Source of the DNA: Chamaelirium japonicum
Lineage: Eukaryota > Streptophyta > Magnoliopsida > Liliales > Melanthiaceae
Assembly (NCBI GenBank): GCA_947650365.1
Contig: CANTAL010000004.1
Span: 1,523,501 to 1,587,500, forward strand
Direction: 5' to 3'
DNA length: 64,000 bases
The notes beneath the pieces are model-generated. The model was not told the origin of the DNA. It ran no database searches and was given only the letters and a program-made list of their open reading frames with translations. The translations under genes and the position numbers were made by a program. The stretch's first letter is position 1. Each line of letters begins with the position of its first letter. This document shows positions 10,736 through 21,879 of this stretch, piece by piece.

Positions 10736-11018
10736 TCATTTATGCCCGATGAAGAAATAATGGGGGTTCTCCCACACCCTTTTTTTTGCAATGACTAGTG
10801 CATTGGGCATGTCCGTTGCACGTGCAACAATTGCTGATCTATGAACCTTTTCACATGTACATAAATTAAAAAGTCAATTTAGTCTCGGGTATGGACACAT
10901 GAAATAATGATAGGGACAGAAGGGCATATTAGTAATTTTGATAGGATTACAATGAGAAATGGAGGAATGCAACACTTCATCCTTGCTTTTGTTTTAATGA
11001 CATAGGAGTCAAATATGG

Positions 11019-11532
<514 letters not shown>

Positions 11533-11535
11533 ATC

Positions 11536-11538
<3 letters not shown>

Positions 11539-11596
<58 letters not shown>
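11539..11596. repeat. (TA)29 microsatellite
   Basis: TA repeat separating foldback elements 1 and 2. Confidence 0.95.
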
Positions 11597-11599
<3 letters not shown>

Positions 11600-11994
11600 G
11601 GGTCAGGATCGGATAACCCAGCAAATTTTGACCTAGCAATAACCCAGCACCCTTTGATGCACCTAGAGGTTTTAGAATGAGCTGATTTTTTGTAGACATG
11701 TTATTTATGGTATGTTGATCATCCTAAAAAAAAATCAGCCCATTCTAAAACCTTTATGTGCATCAAATGCGCTCTTCAAATCAACGGTTAAAATTGACAA
11801 TAAAAAACTATTGATTTAAAGAGCGCATTTGATGCACCTAGAGGTTTTAGAATGGGCTGATTTTTTGTGAGGATGATTAACTTACCATAGACAACATGTC
11901 TACAAAAATTCAGCCCATTCTAAAACCTCTAGGTGCATCAAAGGGTGTTGGGTTATTGCTGGTCAAAATTTGTTGGGTCAGCCGATCCCGACCC
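11600..11994. mobile_element. Foldback element 2, (TA)n-flanked
   Basis: Same family as element 1 but with fuller ends: GGGTCAGGATCGGATAACCC on the left and the near-complement ending GCCGATCCCGACCC on the right. The body again carries the GATGCACCTAGAGGTTTTAG words in inverted pairs. It is flanked by the (TA)29 tract on the left and a short TATATATA on the right. Confidence 0.65.
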
Positions 11995-12003
11995 ATATAT
12001 ATA

Positions 12004-12162
12004 GGAATGTTACAGTGAGCTGTGAGCTGCCATTTCAGAAAGTGAGCTGCGGGTATTTTGACCCCCCTAGAAGTTTTGGAATTTGATAAAATTTGGTGAG
12101 GGTGTTGTCTAGGGTACTAGGGTAAGATGAGCATCCTCACCAATTTTCATCAAATTCCAAAA

Positions 12163-12164
<2 letters not shown>
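12004..12164. mobile_element. Foldback element 3, second family, half copy
   Basis: Starts with CAGTGAGCTGTGAGCTGCC-type sequence and contains CCCCCCTAGAAGTTTTGGAATTTG followed by its inverted copy, then runs straight into a TA tract. It resembles the left half of element 4, so it is probably truncated. Confidence 0.5.

Positions 12165-12230
<66 letters not shown>
12165..12230. repeat. (TA)33 microsatellite
   Basis: Pure TA tract between foldback elements 3 and 4. Confidence 0.95.
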
Positions 12231-12233
<3 letters not shown>

Positions 12234-12545
12234 CTGTTACGTTAAGTTGTGAGTTGCTGGGGGAGAAAATGAGCTGCGCTTAATTTGACCCCCCTAGAAG
12301 TTTTGGAATTTGATGAAATTTTATGAGGATGTTTTCTAGGGTAAAATGATCATCCTCACCAATTTTCATCAAATTCCAAAACTTCTAGGGTCATCAAATG
12401 GTAGAAGAAAAATATACAGATTTAACGGTGACTGCGGACGACTGATTTTGCATCTACCATTTAATGACCCTAGAAGTTTTAGAATTTGATGAAAATTACT
12501 GAGGATGTTCATCTTACCCTAGAAAACACCCTTACCAAATTTCAG
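12231..12545. mobile_element. Foldback element 4, second family
   Basis: Contains several inverted copies of CTAGAAGTTTTGGAATTTGATGAAA with CATCCTCA spacers, giving nested hairpins. The left end abuts (TA)33; no TA tract is present on the right, so that end is probably lost or decayed. 12546-12690 shows nothing recognisable. Confidence 0.5.
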
Positions 12546-12691
12546 TACTTGTATTATGAACTTGGTTTACAAATCATAAGTTTTCAAAGAACATGACAAT
12601 TATGCTGAGCTCAAAGAATATGGCAATTGTACCTGTGTTAATTTTAGTAAGATGCATAATTTATATTAATATTATAAAGATTAGTAAGTAC

Positions 12692-14341
12692 CTGATCATG
12701 AGGCATTGTAAGACCGGCTCATGAAGTCATCAAGCCGACGCTCCAGTACCCTGCAAGCTTCTCTTTCCTCCTTAACCCATCGGTCGAGGGCCTACCTCTC
12801 CTTGCGCTCCGCCTCAACCCGGTGCTCGAGGGCCTGCCTTTGCTCGCGCTCCATGTCTAGCGTAGACTGCAACTATGTGATCACCGTGGTCTGGGTGTCC
12901 CGGGCTCTCGAGCGCATACCCTATCGTCCAAAGTAGAAGGAAGGCGTGACTCCAAGGCTCATACAAAGGACGCAACCGTACGTGGCTAGTCTGAGTACAG
13001 TATCCATCGTCGAGTTGATAGATACTTAGTTGGAGGAGGAGCCCTCACACAACGAGGTCATCATAAGTCTTATCCTCTCCTATATAAAAACATCCAATAA
13101 TGTTTAATTATATTGAAGGCATACGTACATCATTATTAAAAGTAACTTAATTACTTACGAATTACGAGATAACCATATCATCCATAAATGCCCCATCTGT
13201 ACACTGCCTCCTAGAGGCCTCAAAAAGGTCAATCCAATTAGGCTCATTGCCCAAGAACTATGTCTGTTTTTTAACATATAAGAAAAAGATAAGTGAACAC
13301 ATATTTATTATGTTTTAATGAATAAAATATTTGTATTATTTACCAGCTGGTGGGCAAGCTGGGGGATAGAAGTCCTCCCCCTCACTGGAACAGGTGTTGT
13401 CGAGGCATTTATATTATGTTTGCCTCTAGAAGAACTAGCCAGCATCAACCGATTAATTTTTCAAACACCAATATGTACTTTTAGTATAACATTAAAATAA
13501 GTACGAATCAATAAAATAAAAATCATACCTTAAATTGAGGAGTGACCAGTGAGCGACCAAAAACTGAAGAACGTATAGCGGAGGCGCATCTCTCGTCTCA
13601 GTCGCAGTCTGTAACACCTTAGCCGGCTTGCCGACCAAGTAATCGTAGAGCTCGTGAAGCTCGTGACAATAATCCCTGTACCACTCATTCATTATCTTCC
13701 AAAAGTCCTCCCAGTGGATGTCGGTTGTTATGTTCTCCCATTCAAACTTCTCCTGTAAAATCAATTTAGAAATAAGTGATTTTATCAATTCAATTTAGAA
13801 AGAAGTTATATTATTCTGAAATGCTTTAATATAATAATGTACCAAAAAGACCTGATACATCCTCTCCTTATAGGATGCATCGATGTCCTTCCATCCCCTC
13901 ATCCCCACAATAGGGGTAGTCCTCTCTCCCGTAATATCATGCCGACCCACGTGGCGGCGTCCGAAGTGTGCTCGCCCACAAAGTTCCTACCGCTCACCAC
14001 TGTAAAGGAAGCTTACTGTGTAAGCTCGCCAAGTACCGGGCCGTCGTCACGCCATGGTCACCTACGTGCCTGGCGATTGACCCTGCTGAAAAAGTATACA
14101 TTATTACTGATAATTGTTACAATATGTTTAAAACTTTAGATCTAAGCATTACCTGTAGACGCAGGCACTGTAGCTAGGTACTGAACGCTCGAAGCTCCAG
14201 AGGCTGCAACCTCGGGAGCTGGTGTAGAGAGAGGAACCACACTCACAGATCTGAAGGGTAGGCCTCACACCCTGGGGTGGCAGCCGGAGCGCTCCGAGCT
14301 GATCCACCCCTACCTCTATGAGCCCTCGACCGTGATGCCAT
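12692..14341 (-). pseudogene. CACTA-1 TNP1-like gene remnant (plant transposase Ptta/En/Spm type)
   Basis: Exons found by alignment with CACTA-2 and by GT/AG borders: 14341-14153 (start MASRSRAHRGRGG), 14082-13843, 13752-13529 (IHWEDFWKIMNEWYRDYCHEL ... APPLYVLQFLVAHWS), about 13438-13344, about 13270-13150 (NEPNWIDLFEASRR) and 13080-12692. The sequence DLF-A-RRR--DGAF with the preceding exon is typical of TNP1-type proteins of CACTA elements. Several exons contain stops, for example after EAYPSDL in exon 1, so it is a pseudogene. The family binds subterminal repeats during transposition (family knowledge). Confidence 0.6.
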
Positions 14342-14734
14342 CTGAAAGCAGCAATATTTTTCCCATACGAAACAATATGATATGAATTTTGAAGTATTCA
14401 GATATGTACATATGACAGCAATAATATTTTTTTTAAAAAGATATACTTATAAAATAATTTGATTTACATATGAAATAATTTTATTTACATATGAAATAGT
14501 TTAATTTATATATGAAATAGTTTGATTTACATATGAAACAGTAAGATATACATTTTCAAATAGTCCAATTATACATGAAACAATCCAATTTCGTGGTAAG
14601 TCTATAAGGTCTTAAACGATATTAGGATTTCATGGTAAGTCCACACATAGAGAATTAGGATTTTGTGGTAAATTTAAACCTAAATTTAACCCTAACCAGT
14701 CCCAAAGGTCTCCGAATTTCTCAAAAAATCTTCG

Positions 14735-15186
14735 AATATTCACCTAAACCCTAAACCTAAGCCCTAACCCTAATCCTAACCTAAACCCTAAAACTAACCC
14801 TAAGCCTAATCTAAACCTTAAACCTAACTCTATCCCTAACCCTAACCACTCCACTATTTTGAGGAATAAACTACATAAATAAATGACAGGCAAAGTTTGT
14901 CTTTTAATAAACGACGGTCAATACATATTTTTTAGTGGTAAAAAACGACGGACAATGAAGAACGATAGACTGAAAAACGACATACTGAAAAATGACGGTC
15001 ATTGCCCGTCCTTTTTTAACAATATTGGTGTAGTGAACCTAAACCCTAAACCCTAACCCTAACCTAAACCTAAACACTAAACCTAACCCTAACCCTAATC
15101 TTAAACCTAAACCATACACCTAATCCTAAACTTAAACCCTAAACCCTAACCTAAACCTAAACACTAAACCTAACCTAAACCCTAAC
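14735..15186. repeat. Interstitial telomere-like repeats (CCCTAAA type), degenerate
   Basis: Two blocks, about 14735-14846 and 15036-15186, of CCCTAAACCTAAACCCTAACC-like words, i.e. degenerate Arabidopsis-type telomere repeats. They are split by a 189-bp CACTA MITE and lie within CACTA-1. Confidence 0.75.
14847..15035. mobile_element. CACTA-type MITE in telomere-like repeats
   Basis: Begins CACTCCACTATTTTG and ends in the complement of CACTACACCAATATTG, giving CACTM-type inverted ends. It is flanked by the 3-bp repeat AAC (14844-14846 and 15036-15038), the duplication size of CACTA elements. The interior has AACGACGG words and no ORF. Confidence 0.65.
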
Positions 15187-15491
15187 GAATATAAACACTT
15201 TCTGAAGACGAATGTATACTATTTCTAAAACGAATGTATATACTTTTGAAGACGAATATATACTAAATCTGAAGACGAATGTATATTTGTATGGACCTTA
15301 GCTAATATAGCAAATTATAGTGACTTGAGGCTAATATAGAAAATTATTGTGTCCTGAGGCTAATATACCAAATTTTTGCATAGCCACAGAGACGTAACTA
15401 CATAGAGACCAAGGGGAGTCATGGTCCCTCCTAAATTTTTGATTGGGCAAATAGCACTTTGCCCCCCTGGTGTTTAGCTCAAAAACACAAC

Positions 15492-15962
15492 TAAGGCTGC
15501 AAATGAGCCGAGCCGAGCTTTGGACTGTTTGAGCTTGGCTTGGTTAAAAGCTTGCAAGGTTGTTCAAGCTTGGGCTTGGCATTTTTAGTTATCGAGCCGA
15601 GCTGAGCTTTGGTCTATTCGAGCTTGGCTCGTTTAATAAACGAGCCTACTTGAACGAGCTATTACCGAGCTTGTTCATGAACTTTATCTTAAGCCAAATC
15701 TTAGACTATATATATTTGGTCTATTCATGCCTTTTATGAACTTATTCACAAGCATATTCAAGAGCTTGCTCACGATCCTAAACGAACATGTTCACGAGCC
15801 CAACCGAGCCAAGCTTTAGTATGTTTGAGCTTGGCTTGTTTATTAAACAAGCCTAAATGTACTCTAGGCTTGGGCTTGGCTCAAGTAGTAATCGAATAAG
15901 CTCGAATGAGCTCGAACGAGCCTTTACCAAGCTTGTTCGCGAGCTACTCATGAACGGCCCTA
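15492..15962. mobile_element. hAT-type MITE with GAGC-rich interior (471 bp)
   Basis: Flanked by a perfect 8-bp duplication AACACAAC (15484-15491 and 15963-15970). Ends TAAGGCTGCAAATGAG and complement TAGGGCCGTTCATGAG match partly (TA-GGC-G---ATGAG). Eight-bp duplications are typical of hAT elements. The interior is built of CGAGCTTGGCTCGTTTAATAA-like words in both orientations, with no ORF. Confidence 0.7.
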
Positions 15963-16079
15963 AACACAACCCCTCTATAAATTTTAAAAACTATATTTTG
16001 CCCACTGCAATTCAGTTTTAATCAAATAAAAATGATCAAATGAGGAAATTAAGTAGTTGACAAAAGGGGTATTGTGCTA

Positions 16080-16445
16080 ACATTTTAAACTTTAGGGTGC
16101 GATTTGGAACAAAATTAACTAAAGGTTACCAGAGAAGGAGGGGACGAGAACTCACCGGAGAGGGAGAGGGAGGCCTCAGCTGGAGGAGGATAATGAAGAG
16201 GAGGGGATGGGAACTCACTGGAGAGGGAGAGGGAGGCCTCAACCGGAGAAGGATAATGAGGAGGAGGAGGAGAAGAGGAGGAGAAGGAGAGAAGGAGGAG
16301 GATTCACCAGAGGAGGAGGAGCAGGAGCAGGCTGCACCGGTGGGAGGGGAGGGGAGGCAGCCGAGAGGTGCATGGAGTCGTCGCCGGTCTGGATCGAGGT
16401 GCACGGAGGAGTCATTGCCAGATCGAATCGATAACAGTTAGGGCT
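16080..16445. other. Purine-rich 5' region of CACTA-1
   Basis: GGA/GAG-rich stretch. Read on the minus strand it is the counterpart of the CT-rich block at 20390-20740 in CACTA-2, and both are followed by the same sequence with TTTGAAATGTTAGCACAATA. It is probably a 5' UTR of the CACTA gene. ORFs across it are low complexity and not credible. Confidence 0.5.
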
Positions 16446-16499
16446 GGGGGTTGAGTTTTCTGAAATTAATAATAGGCTTTTTATCGATGGATATCCTAT

Positions 16500-16874
16500 C
16501 ATGCTTCAATAAATATTAATTAAATACCGATGACCCATTTATACTTCCAAAATAATTCACTCTTTCCTAATGGTATTATTATTTCTATCGATAATTAATA
16601 TTAAATATTTATAATATGTAAAAATTTATAATACCGATAGGTATGTCTCTTTTCATCGGTAATATATATCTTTTACCGACGGATATTATATACACCGTCG
16701 ACAAAAATATTATACCAATATATATTTATTATCTGTCGATAATTAAAAAGGGGAAAAATATTAAAAAATAAAAGTTATTATACCGATGAATATTACAATT
16801 ACCGTCGGTAAATAGACATATTATACCAACGAAAATAAAATATTCCGTTGGCAAAAAACCTCTCTTTTGTAGTG
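16500..16874 (-). repeat. CACTA-1 terminal and subterminal repeats
   Basis: About ten degenerate TACCGACGG/CCGTCGGTA words in both orientations leading to the terminus at 16874. The three flanking bases are TCT (16875-16877). These are the expected binding sites of the element's own TNP1-like protein (family knowledge). Confidence 0.7.
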
Positions 16875-18124
16875 TCTACTCCCACTATATTTTTGGATGT
16901 GTACTCTCTACCAGTACCCAGCAGTTCATCCAGACCTTACTTATAAACTTGTGGTCTATAATATAATCATGATCTAGGTAGATGATTTTTATAGAAATGA
17001 TTAGCTTCTATTCCTCAAGATTATATCCGGGACTTCATCTCCATCTCATCCCTTTTGTCCTTCTGCACAAGTACTAGACATCCCCATATTTTGAGACACT
17101 ATAGTGTTTGTTTTCGCTTTGACTATAGGTTTGAGGCACTGATTAAGATGAGAGACAGTTCTAGATATAAGCTACTATTTTAAGATACAATCCCATCAGA
17201 AGGTGGCTGGTACACTTGGTAATATTTATCATACTACAGACCATATCAAATAGGGGCCAATTTATTTTCTCAGAGATTTTATTCTAGCATGTTATCCTTG
17301 GAGCATTTAACTGAGACATAATCTCATGCTTCCTCAAGACCCTATGGAACCCGTCTGATAGGTACTCATTCACTCGATTAAATCGATGAGTCTCCTACCA
17401 TCTAAACGCTCTTGGAACCACATATGTCAGAATTAACTAATACCAATACCTTTGTGGCCTTTTTAATTACTCTGCCTTCCAGATAACACTCATAGTTTAG
17501 AAGGATCTCCGAAAAATCTGTGAATAGAAACTTGGTCTCCTGTAACCTTTGAATTTGTTTAAGGAAAAATACATAATCAGAGGAGACACAAATAGGTTAG
17601 CTTCTCCGAAGGATTTAGATGAATTTAAACCAAAGATATCTATTCAGTTCAAGAGACACACTAATGGTCCGTTTAAAACTGAAATATTCATTTAGCGAGG
17701 AGGAAATAGAACTAAATCTCTAAAGATTAAAATCTGAATATTGGGAAAACTAAGATAATAAGTCTAACAGCTTCCGCAGTGGCTTATGACATTAGTACTT
17801 AAGTTAGGATCACTTCACCATAAAGTAGCATTCTAATTTCCTTGAATCCCTATAGATATGAAGTCCATATTTCAAGAAGCAAAAGAAATGCTACTAAATA
17901 GTGACTCAACCCCTAATACCCTGAGGCCAGACACTATCTTCTAGTACCCTCTCTACTCATCACAACAGAAATACATCCGTCCTTGGTGTCACCAGAGTTA
18001 GGAGTTCATACCAGTTTCTGCACTGATATAGTTTTCAATTTTTGATAAGTTACTCCCTTAGGCTCTTCTAGAGAAGACCTAGGTTAAGCACTAAATGCTT
18101 TGTCTTTAATCTTAATCCTATCCT
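16875..18124. other. No recognisable gene
   Basis: AT-rich DNA between the CACTA-1 terminus and the RTx fragment. I see no ORF longer than background, terminal repeat or RNA gene. It may be the eroded continuation of RTx or the older target site. Confidence 0.3.
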
Positions 18125-18434
18125 TTGTCTCTTGGAAAGCTCTTTGCCCTCTTCACGTCGGTGATCTTCTTGCCGATGCCATACTCGAAGACAGATTCCT
18201 TGGACAACGGCTTCAACGGCCCCAAAACAAATCCGGCTTTGGGGATGTGCTCCGGCTTGGAGGGCACAGAGGCAAATCCCACACGAAGATGCCACTTCCC
18301 AAGGACACCAGGCTGCCTTTGTTCTTGCCTTTGCCTGCAATCTTAGGCGATGACGGCTCAGTAGTGGCCTTGTCCTTCTTCGACTGCCTCATCTTCAGAG
18401 GAACGATATTCTTGGTGCAACTTGTAGATGCCAT
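18125..18434 (-). pseudogene. RTx: orphan N-terminus of a Tat antisense gene
   Basis: Read from ATG 18434-18432 it begins MASTSCTKN and, after a frameshift near 18295, gives VGFASVPSKPEHIPKAGFVLGPL, close to residues 53-75 of the RT6 aORF (VGFASAPSRPEHIPKVQFVPGPL). Homology ends near 18125. Together with the array to its right this is a remnant of a plus-strand Tat element whose gag-pol is gone. The homologous MAST start supports the ATG chosen in RT6. Confidence 0.65.
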
Positions 18435-18639
18435 CACAATCGAACAGAAGAACAAAAGAAGCAGAAAGTAAGGATTCAGGAGCAAAAACATAGAACTCTG
18501 AAAAAAAATTGACAGCACTAGTGAAAAATGAACTCTGGGATGTGATTTATAAGACCTGAAAATTTTTAGCGGGAAAGCCTATGTGACACGTGGCGCCACC
18601 AGAATGAATAACAGGTGAAGCGTCAGACCAGGCAAAGCG

Positions 18640-19906
18640 TCGGGCCAGGCGAAGCATCGAGCCAGACAAAACATCGAACCAGACAAAAACTCCATCAAAG
18701 GACTTAGCCCAATCGACAAACAAATGATCGAACGATTTTCCAAAGGATCAGGTAAAAAACATGGTTTTTTGTCCAATTGCCCAAAGTTCCACCGGTTGAA
18801 ATTGATCGATCGGATAATTTTGACCGATCGGACAATTTTGACCAATGGCCTAAAAGATTTCTCCCAATCGATAGGCAGACGATCGGGTGATTTTCCAAAT
18901 GATCGGGCAAAAAACATGGTTTTTTACCTAATCGTCCAAAGTTCCATCGGTTGAAATTGACCGATCGAACGATTTTGATCGATCAGACAATTTTGACCGA
19001 TGACCCAAAAGACTCTGCCCAATCGACAGGCAGACGATCGGGTGATTTTCCAAAGGATCGGGCAAAAAATATGGTTTTTTACCCGATCGCCCAAAGTTCC
19101 ACCGGTTGAAATTGATCGATCGGACAATTTTGACTGATCGAACAATTTTGATCGATGGCCCAAAAGACTTTGCCCAATCGATAGGCAGACGATCGGATGA
19201 TTTTCCAAAGGATCGAGCAAGAAACGTATTTTTTTGCCCGATCGCCCAAAGTTCCACTGGTTAAAATTGACCGATCGGACAATTTTAATCGATTGGACAA
19301 TTTTAACTGATGACTTAAAAGACTTTGCCCAAACAGGCAGACGATTAGGCAATTTTCCAAATGATCGGGCAGAAAACATGGTTTTTTGCCCGATCGCCCA
19401 AAGTTCCACCGATTGATATTGACCGATCGGACAAATTTGACCGATGGCCCAAAAGACTTCGCCCAATGATCGGGTGATTTTCCAAAGGATTGAGCAAAAA
19501 ATATGGTTTTTTTTGCTCGATCACCTAAAGTTCCACCAGCTAAAATTGACCAATCGGGCGATTTTGACCGATCGGACAATTTTGATCGATCGGATATTTT
19601 TGACTGATCGGACAATTTTGACCGATGGCCCAAAAGACTTTTCCCAATCGACAGGCAGATGATCGGATGATTTTCCAAATGATCGAGCAAAAAACATAGT
19701 TCTTTACCCGATCGCCCAAAGTTCCACCAGTTGAAATTGACCGATCGGGCGATTTTGACCGATCAGATAATTTTGACCGATCGGATAATTTTGACCGATG
19801 GCCCAAAAGACTTCGCCCGATCGACAGGTAGACGATCGGACAATTGTTTGAATGATCGGGCAAAAAACGTGGTTTTTTGCTCGATCGCCCAAAGTTTCAC
19901 CGGTTG
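18640..19906. repeat. RTx tandem array, unit about 155 bp
   Basis: About eight copies (spacing 127-191 bp, mostly 152-156) of a unit with GACCGATCGGACAATTTTG words, GCCCAAAGTTCCACCGG and a hairpin with arms GATCGGGCAAAAAAC and GTTTTTTGCCCGATC. Spacing varies through gain or loss of an 18-bp GACCGATCGGACAATTTT subunit. It occupies the position of the RT6 array, upstream of the aORF start. Long ORFs here (SIGQSLLGHRSKLSDRSK...) are repeat artefacts. CACTA-2 cuts the right end. Confidence 0.85.
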
Positions 19907-19909
19907 ATC

Positions 19910-20335
19910 CACTACAAAAAGGAGGTTTATTGCCGACGGTAATATTATATACCATCGGTATAAATAACTTAAAGCCGACAGATAACTTTTAGTTCGTCGG
20001 TATAATATACTTTTTATTTTACTAATTTTTGTTTATTTTTACCGACGGTAAATATATATCCGTCAGCATAATTAATATACCGACGGTAATATATGTAGCC
20101 GTCGGTAAAATATTATTTTACCGACAGTACGTATTTCATTCCGTTGGTAATATTAATATATAAATTTTTAATATTTTTTACCGTTTTAATTACCGACAAA
20201 AGTAAATATCCATCGGTATAAATATTTATACCAACGAAAGATAATTAGCCGTTGGTAAAAAAGTACGTTTTACCGATGAAATAAATAAATCCCATTGGTA
20301 TAAATATTAAACCGATGGAGGTATATTCCATCGGG
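19910..20335 (+). repeat. CACTA-2 terminal and subterminal repeats
   Basis: Terminus followed by roughly a dozen ACCGACGG/CCGTCGGT words in both orientations and AT-rich spacers. Confidence 0.75.
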
Positions 20336-20389
20336 AAAAAACCTATGATTATAACGAAAACTAGTCCCAATCCCCTTTCTGTTTCGATC

Positions 20390-20740
20390 CGCTCTCTCTC
20401 TCTCTCTCAATCTAATTCCCCCCCTCCCTCCCTGGCCTTTCTCCCCTCCCTCGCGCGCCTCCGGCCGGCCACCCCTTCCCTCCCTCGCACCTCCGGCCAC
20501 CCTCCCCTCCCCTCTCTCACACCTCCGGCCACCCTCCCCTCCCCTTTCTCGCACCTCCGGCCACCGTCCCCTCCCTCGCACCTCCTGCCACCCTCCCTTC
20601 CCCTTCTGCGTGCCACCGACCGACGACGCTGCTCGACCTCCCCTTCGCGGGCGCCGCTGCTCCTCCTCCTCCTTGAGGCCTCCCTCTCCCTCTTCGGTGA
20701 GCTCCTCCTCCTCCTCCCTCTCCCCCTTAGTTTATTTTGT
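20390..20740 (+). other. CT-rich probable 5' UTR of CACTA-2
   Basis: CTCTCT/CCTCC-rich stretch matching the position and flanks of the purine-rich block of CACTA-1 read on the other strand. ORFs on either strand (R/E/G-rich or S/P-rich) are low complexity and not supported. Confidence 0.45.
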
Positions 20741-20837
20741 TCCAAATCGCATCTTAAAGTTTGAAATGTTAGCACAATACCCCTTTTGTCATCTACTTAT
20801 ACTCTTGAGTTCATACTAGTAATTAGTGGGCTCAAGC

Positions 20838-21296
20838 TAGGGCTGGCAATTTCAGACCCGACACGAAGTTAGCGGGTCTGGGTCAGGGCTAAACGGGTTC
20901 GGGTCGTAAACGGGTCGACACGATAGACCCGTTTAATAAACAGGTCGGGTCCGGGTTTAGGGTCTGGACATGGGACCCGGGAAGACCCGTTTAGTATTCA
21001 ATGGGTCGTGTTGGGTCTACCCGCAATCTGATACTATAATATATAATACCAGAGGGTCTTTCGGGTTAGGTCGGGTCGAGTCGGATTGGGTCGGATTGGG
21101 TCAACTGAATAGACCCGGGTGGTAAACGGGTCTTACCGGGTCTTATCGGGTCTACCTGTTTATTAGCGGGTCGGGTACGGGTTTAGGATCTAGACATGAT
21201 TAGTTAAACGGGTAGGGTCCGGGTCTAGGGTTTTGGACATGACACGACCCCAGACACGACACGAACCCGACATGACACGACCCATTGCCACACCTA
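20838..21296. mobile_element. hAT-type MITE with GGGTC/GACCC interior (459 bp)
   Basis: Perfect 8-bp target duplication GCTCAAGC (20830-20837 and 21297-21304). Inverted ends TAGGGCTGGCAAT and ATTGCCACACCTA match at 11 of 13 positions. The interior is made of degenerate GGGTCGGGTCCGGGTTTA words and their complements, with no ORF. Confidence 0.8.
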
Positions 21297-21879
21297 GCTC
21301 AAGCGCACATACCGATCGAGACTATTATAATCATCTGAACTCAAATTATAACATGTCTTTTTAAGAAATTTTCTATAAAATAGATATTAATTAATTAACC
21401 CCTCGCAATTGTGTTGCATTCGAGTATGGTCGATCCAACGGCTCAATTGATGCAAATGGTTCATGTCAATCGAGCACATTGTCCATGTTCGGCTGCTGCA
21501 CTGTGTGCACATTGCGCACGCACACTGAGCCAAGCCTTGATCTGTAAATTCGCACCCTAAAATTTGAAATGTCAGTACAATACCCCCTTTGTCAACTATT
21601 TTGTTCCAAAACGCACCCTAAAGTTTGAAATGCTAGCACAATACCCATTTGTTCAACTACTTAATTTTTGATTTTATCATTTTATCTAGGGCTGACTTTC
21701 GGATGGATCAGATCGGAATAGAGGTGTTTGGAAAATTGCCAAAAAATTTTGGAATCCCAAATGTTATTTTGATTCCGATTCCGAAATTTTAGAATTTCAA
21801 AATCCAATTCCGATTCGGAATTATGGGAATTTTTTGGAATGTTACATTTTCAGAAATTAGGTTTAGGATTTAGGTATGG

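Larger units (their letters stand above)
12690..16874 (-). mobile_element. CACTA-1: En/Spm-type DNA transposon, 3' end not found
   Basis: The right border is a CACTA terminus: on the minus strand it begins CACTACAAAAGAGAGGTTTT, followed by a subterminal region with repeated ACCGACGG/CCGTCGG words (about 16500-16874), as in CACTA elements. Downstream in the same orientation is a TNP1-like multi-exon gene (14341-12692). The left terminus is not identifiable before the foldback cluster. It holds a CACTA MITE in telomere-like DNA and a hAT MITE. No TNP2-type DDE transposase is visible, so the copy is non-autonomous or truncated. Confidence 0.7.

Noticed and set aside
12721-12936. 71-codon plus-strand Ser/Arg-rich ORF
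   Set aside because: Antisense shadow of the last TNP1-like exon of CACTA-1.
14735-15186. True telomere or chromosome end
   Set aside because: Repeats are short and degenerate, lie inside CACTA-1 and are flanked by transposon sequence on both sides.
16097-16502. Arg/Glu/Gly-rich ORFs on both strands
   Set aside because: Low-complexity purine-rich block that is probably a CACTA 5' UTR; no domain and no conservation with the CACTA-2 counterpart.
16874-19910. A single 3-kb CACTA element between the two termini
   Set aside because: The termini face outward (TAGTG at 16874, CACTA at 19910), flanking triplets differ, and the coding exons lie outside this interval.
18579-19955. Overlapping minus-strand ORFs repeating SIGQSLLGHRSKLSDRSK-like words
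   Set aside because: Translation of the 155-bp tandem array in three frames; no independent evidence for coding.
20270-20819. Arg/Glu/Gly-rich or Ser/Pro-rich ORFs in the CT-rich block
   Set aside because: Same reason; sequence composition alone opens the frames.
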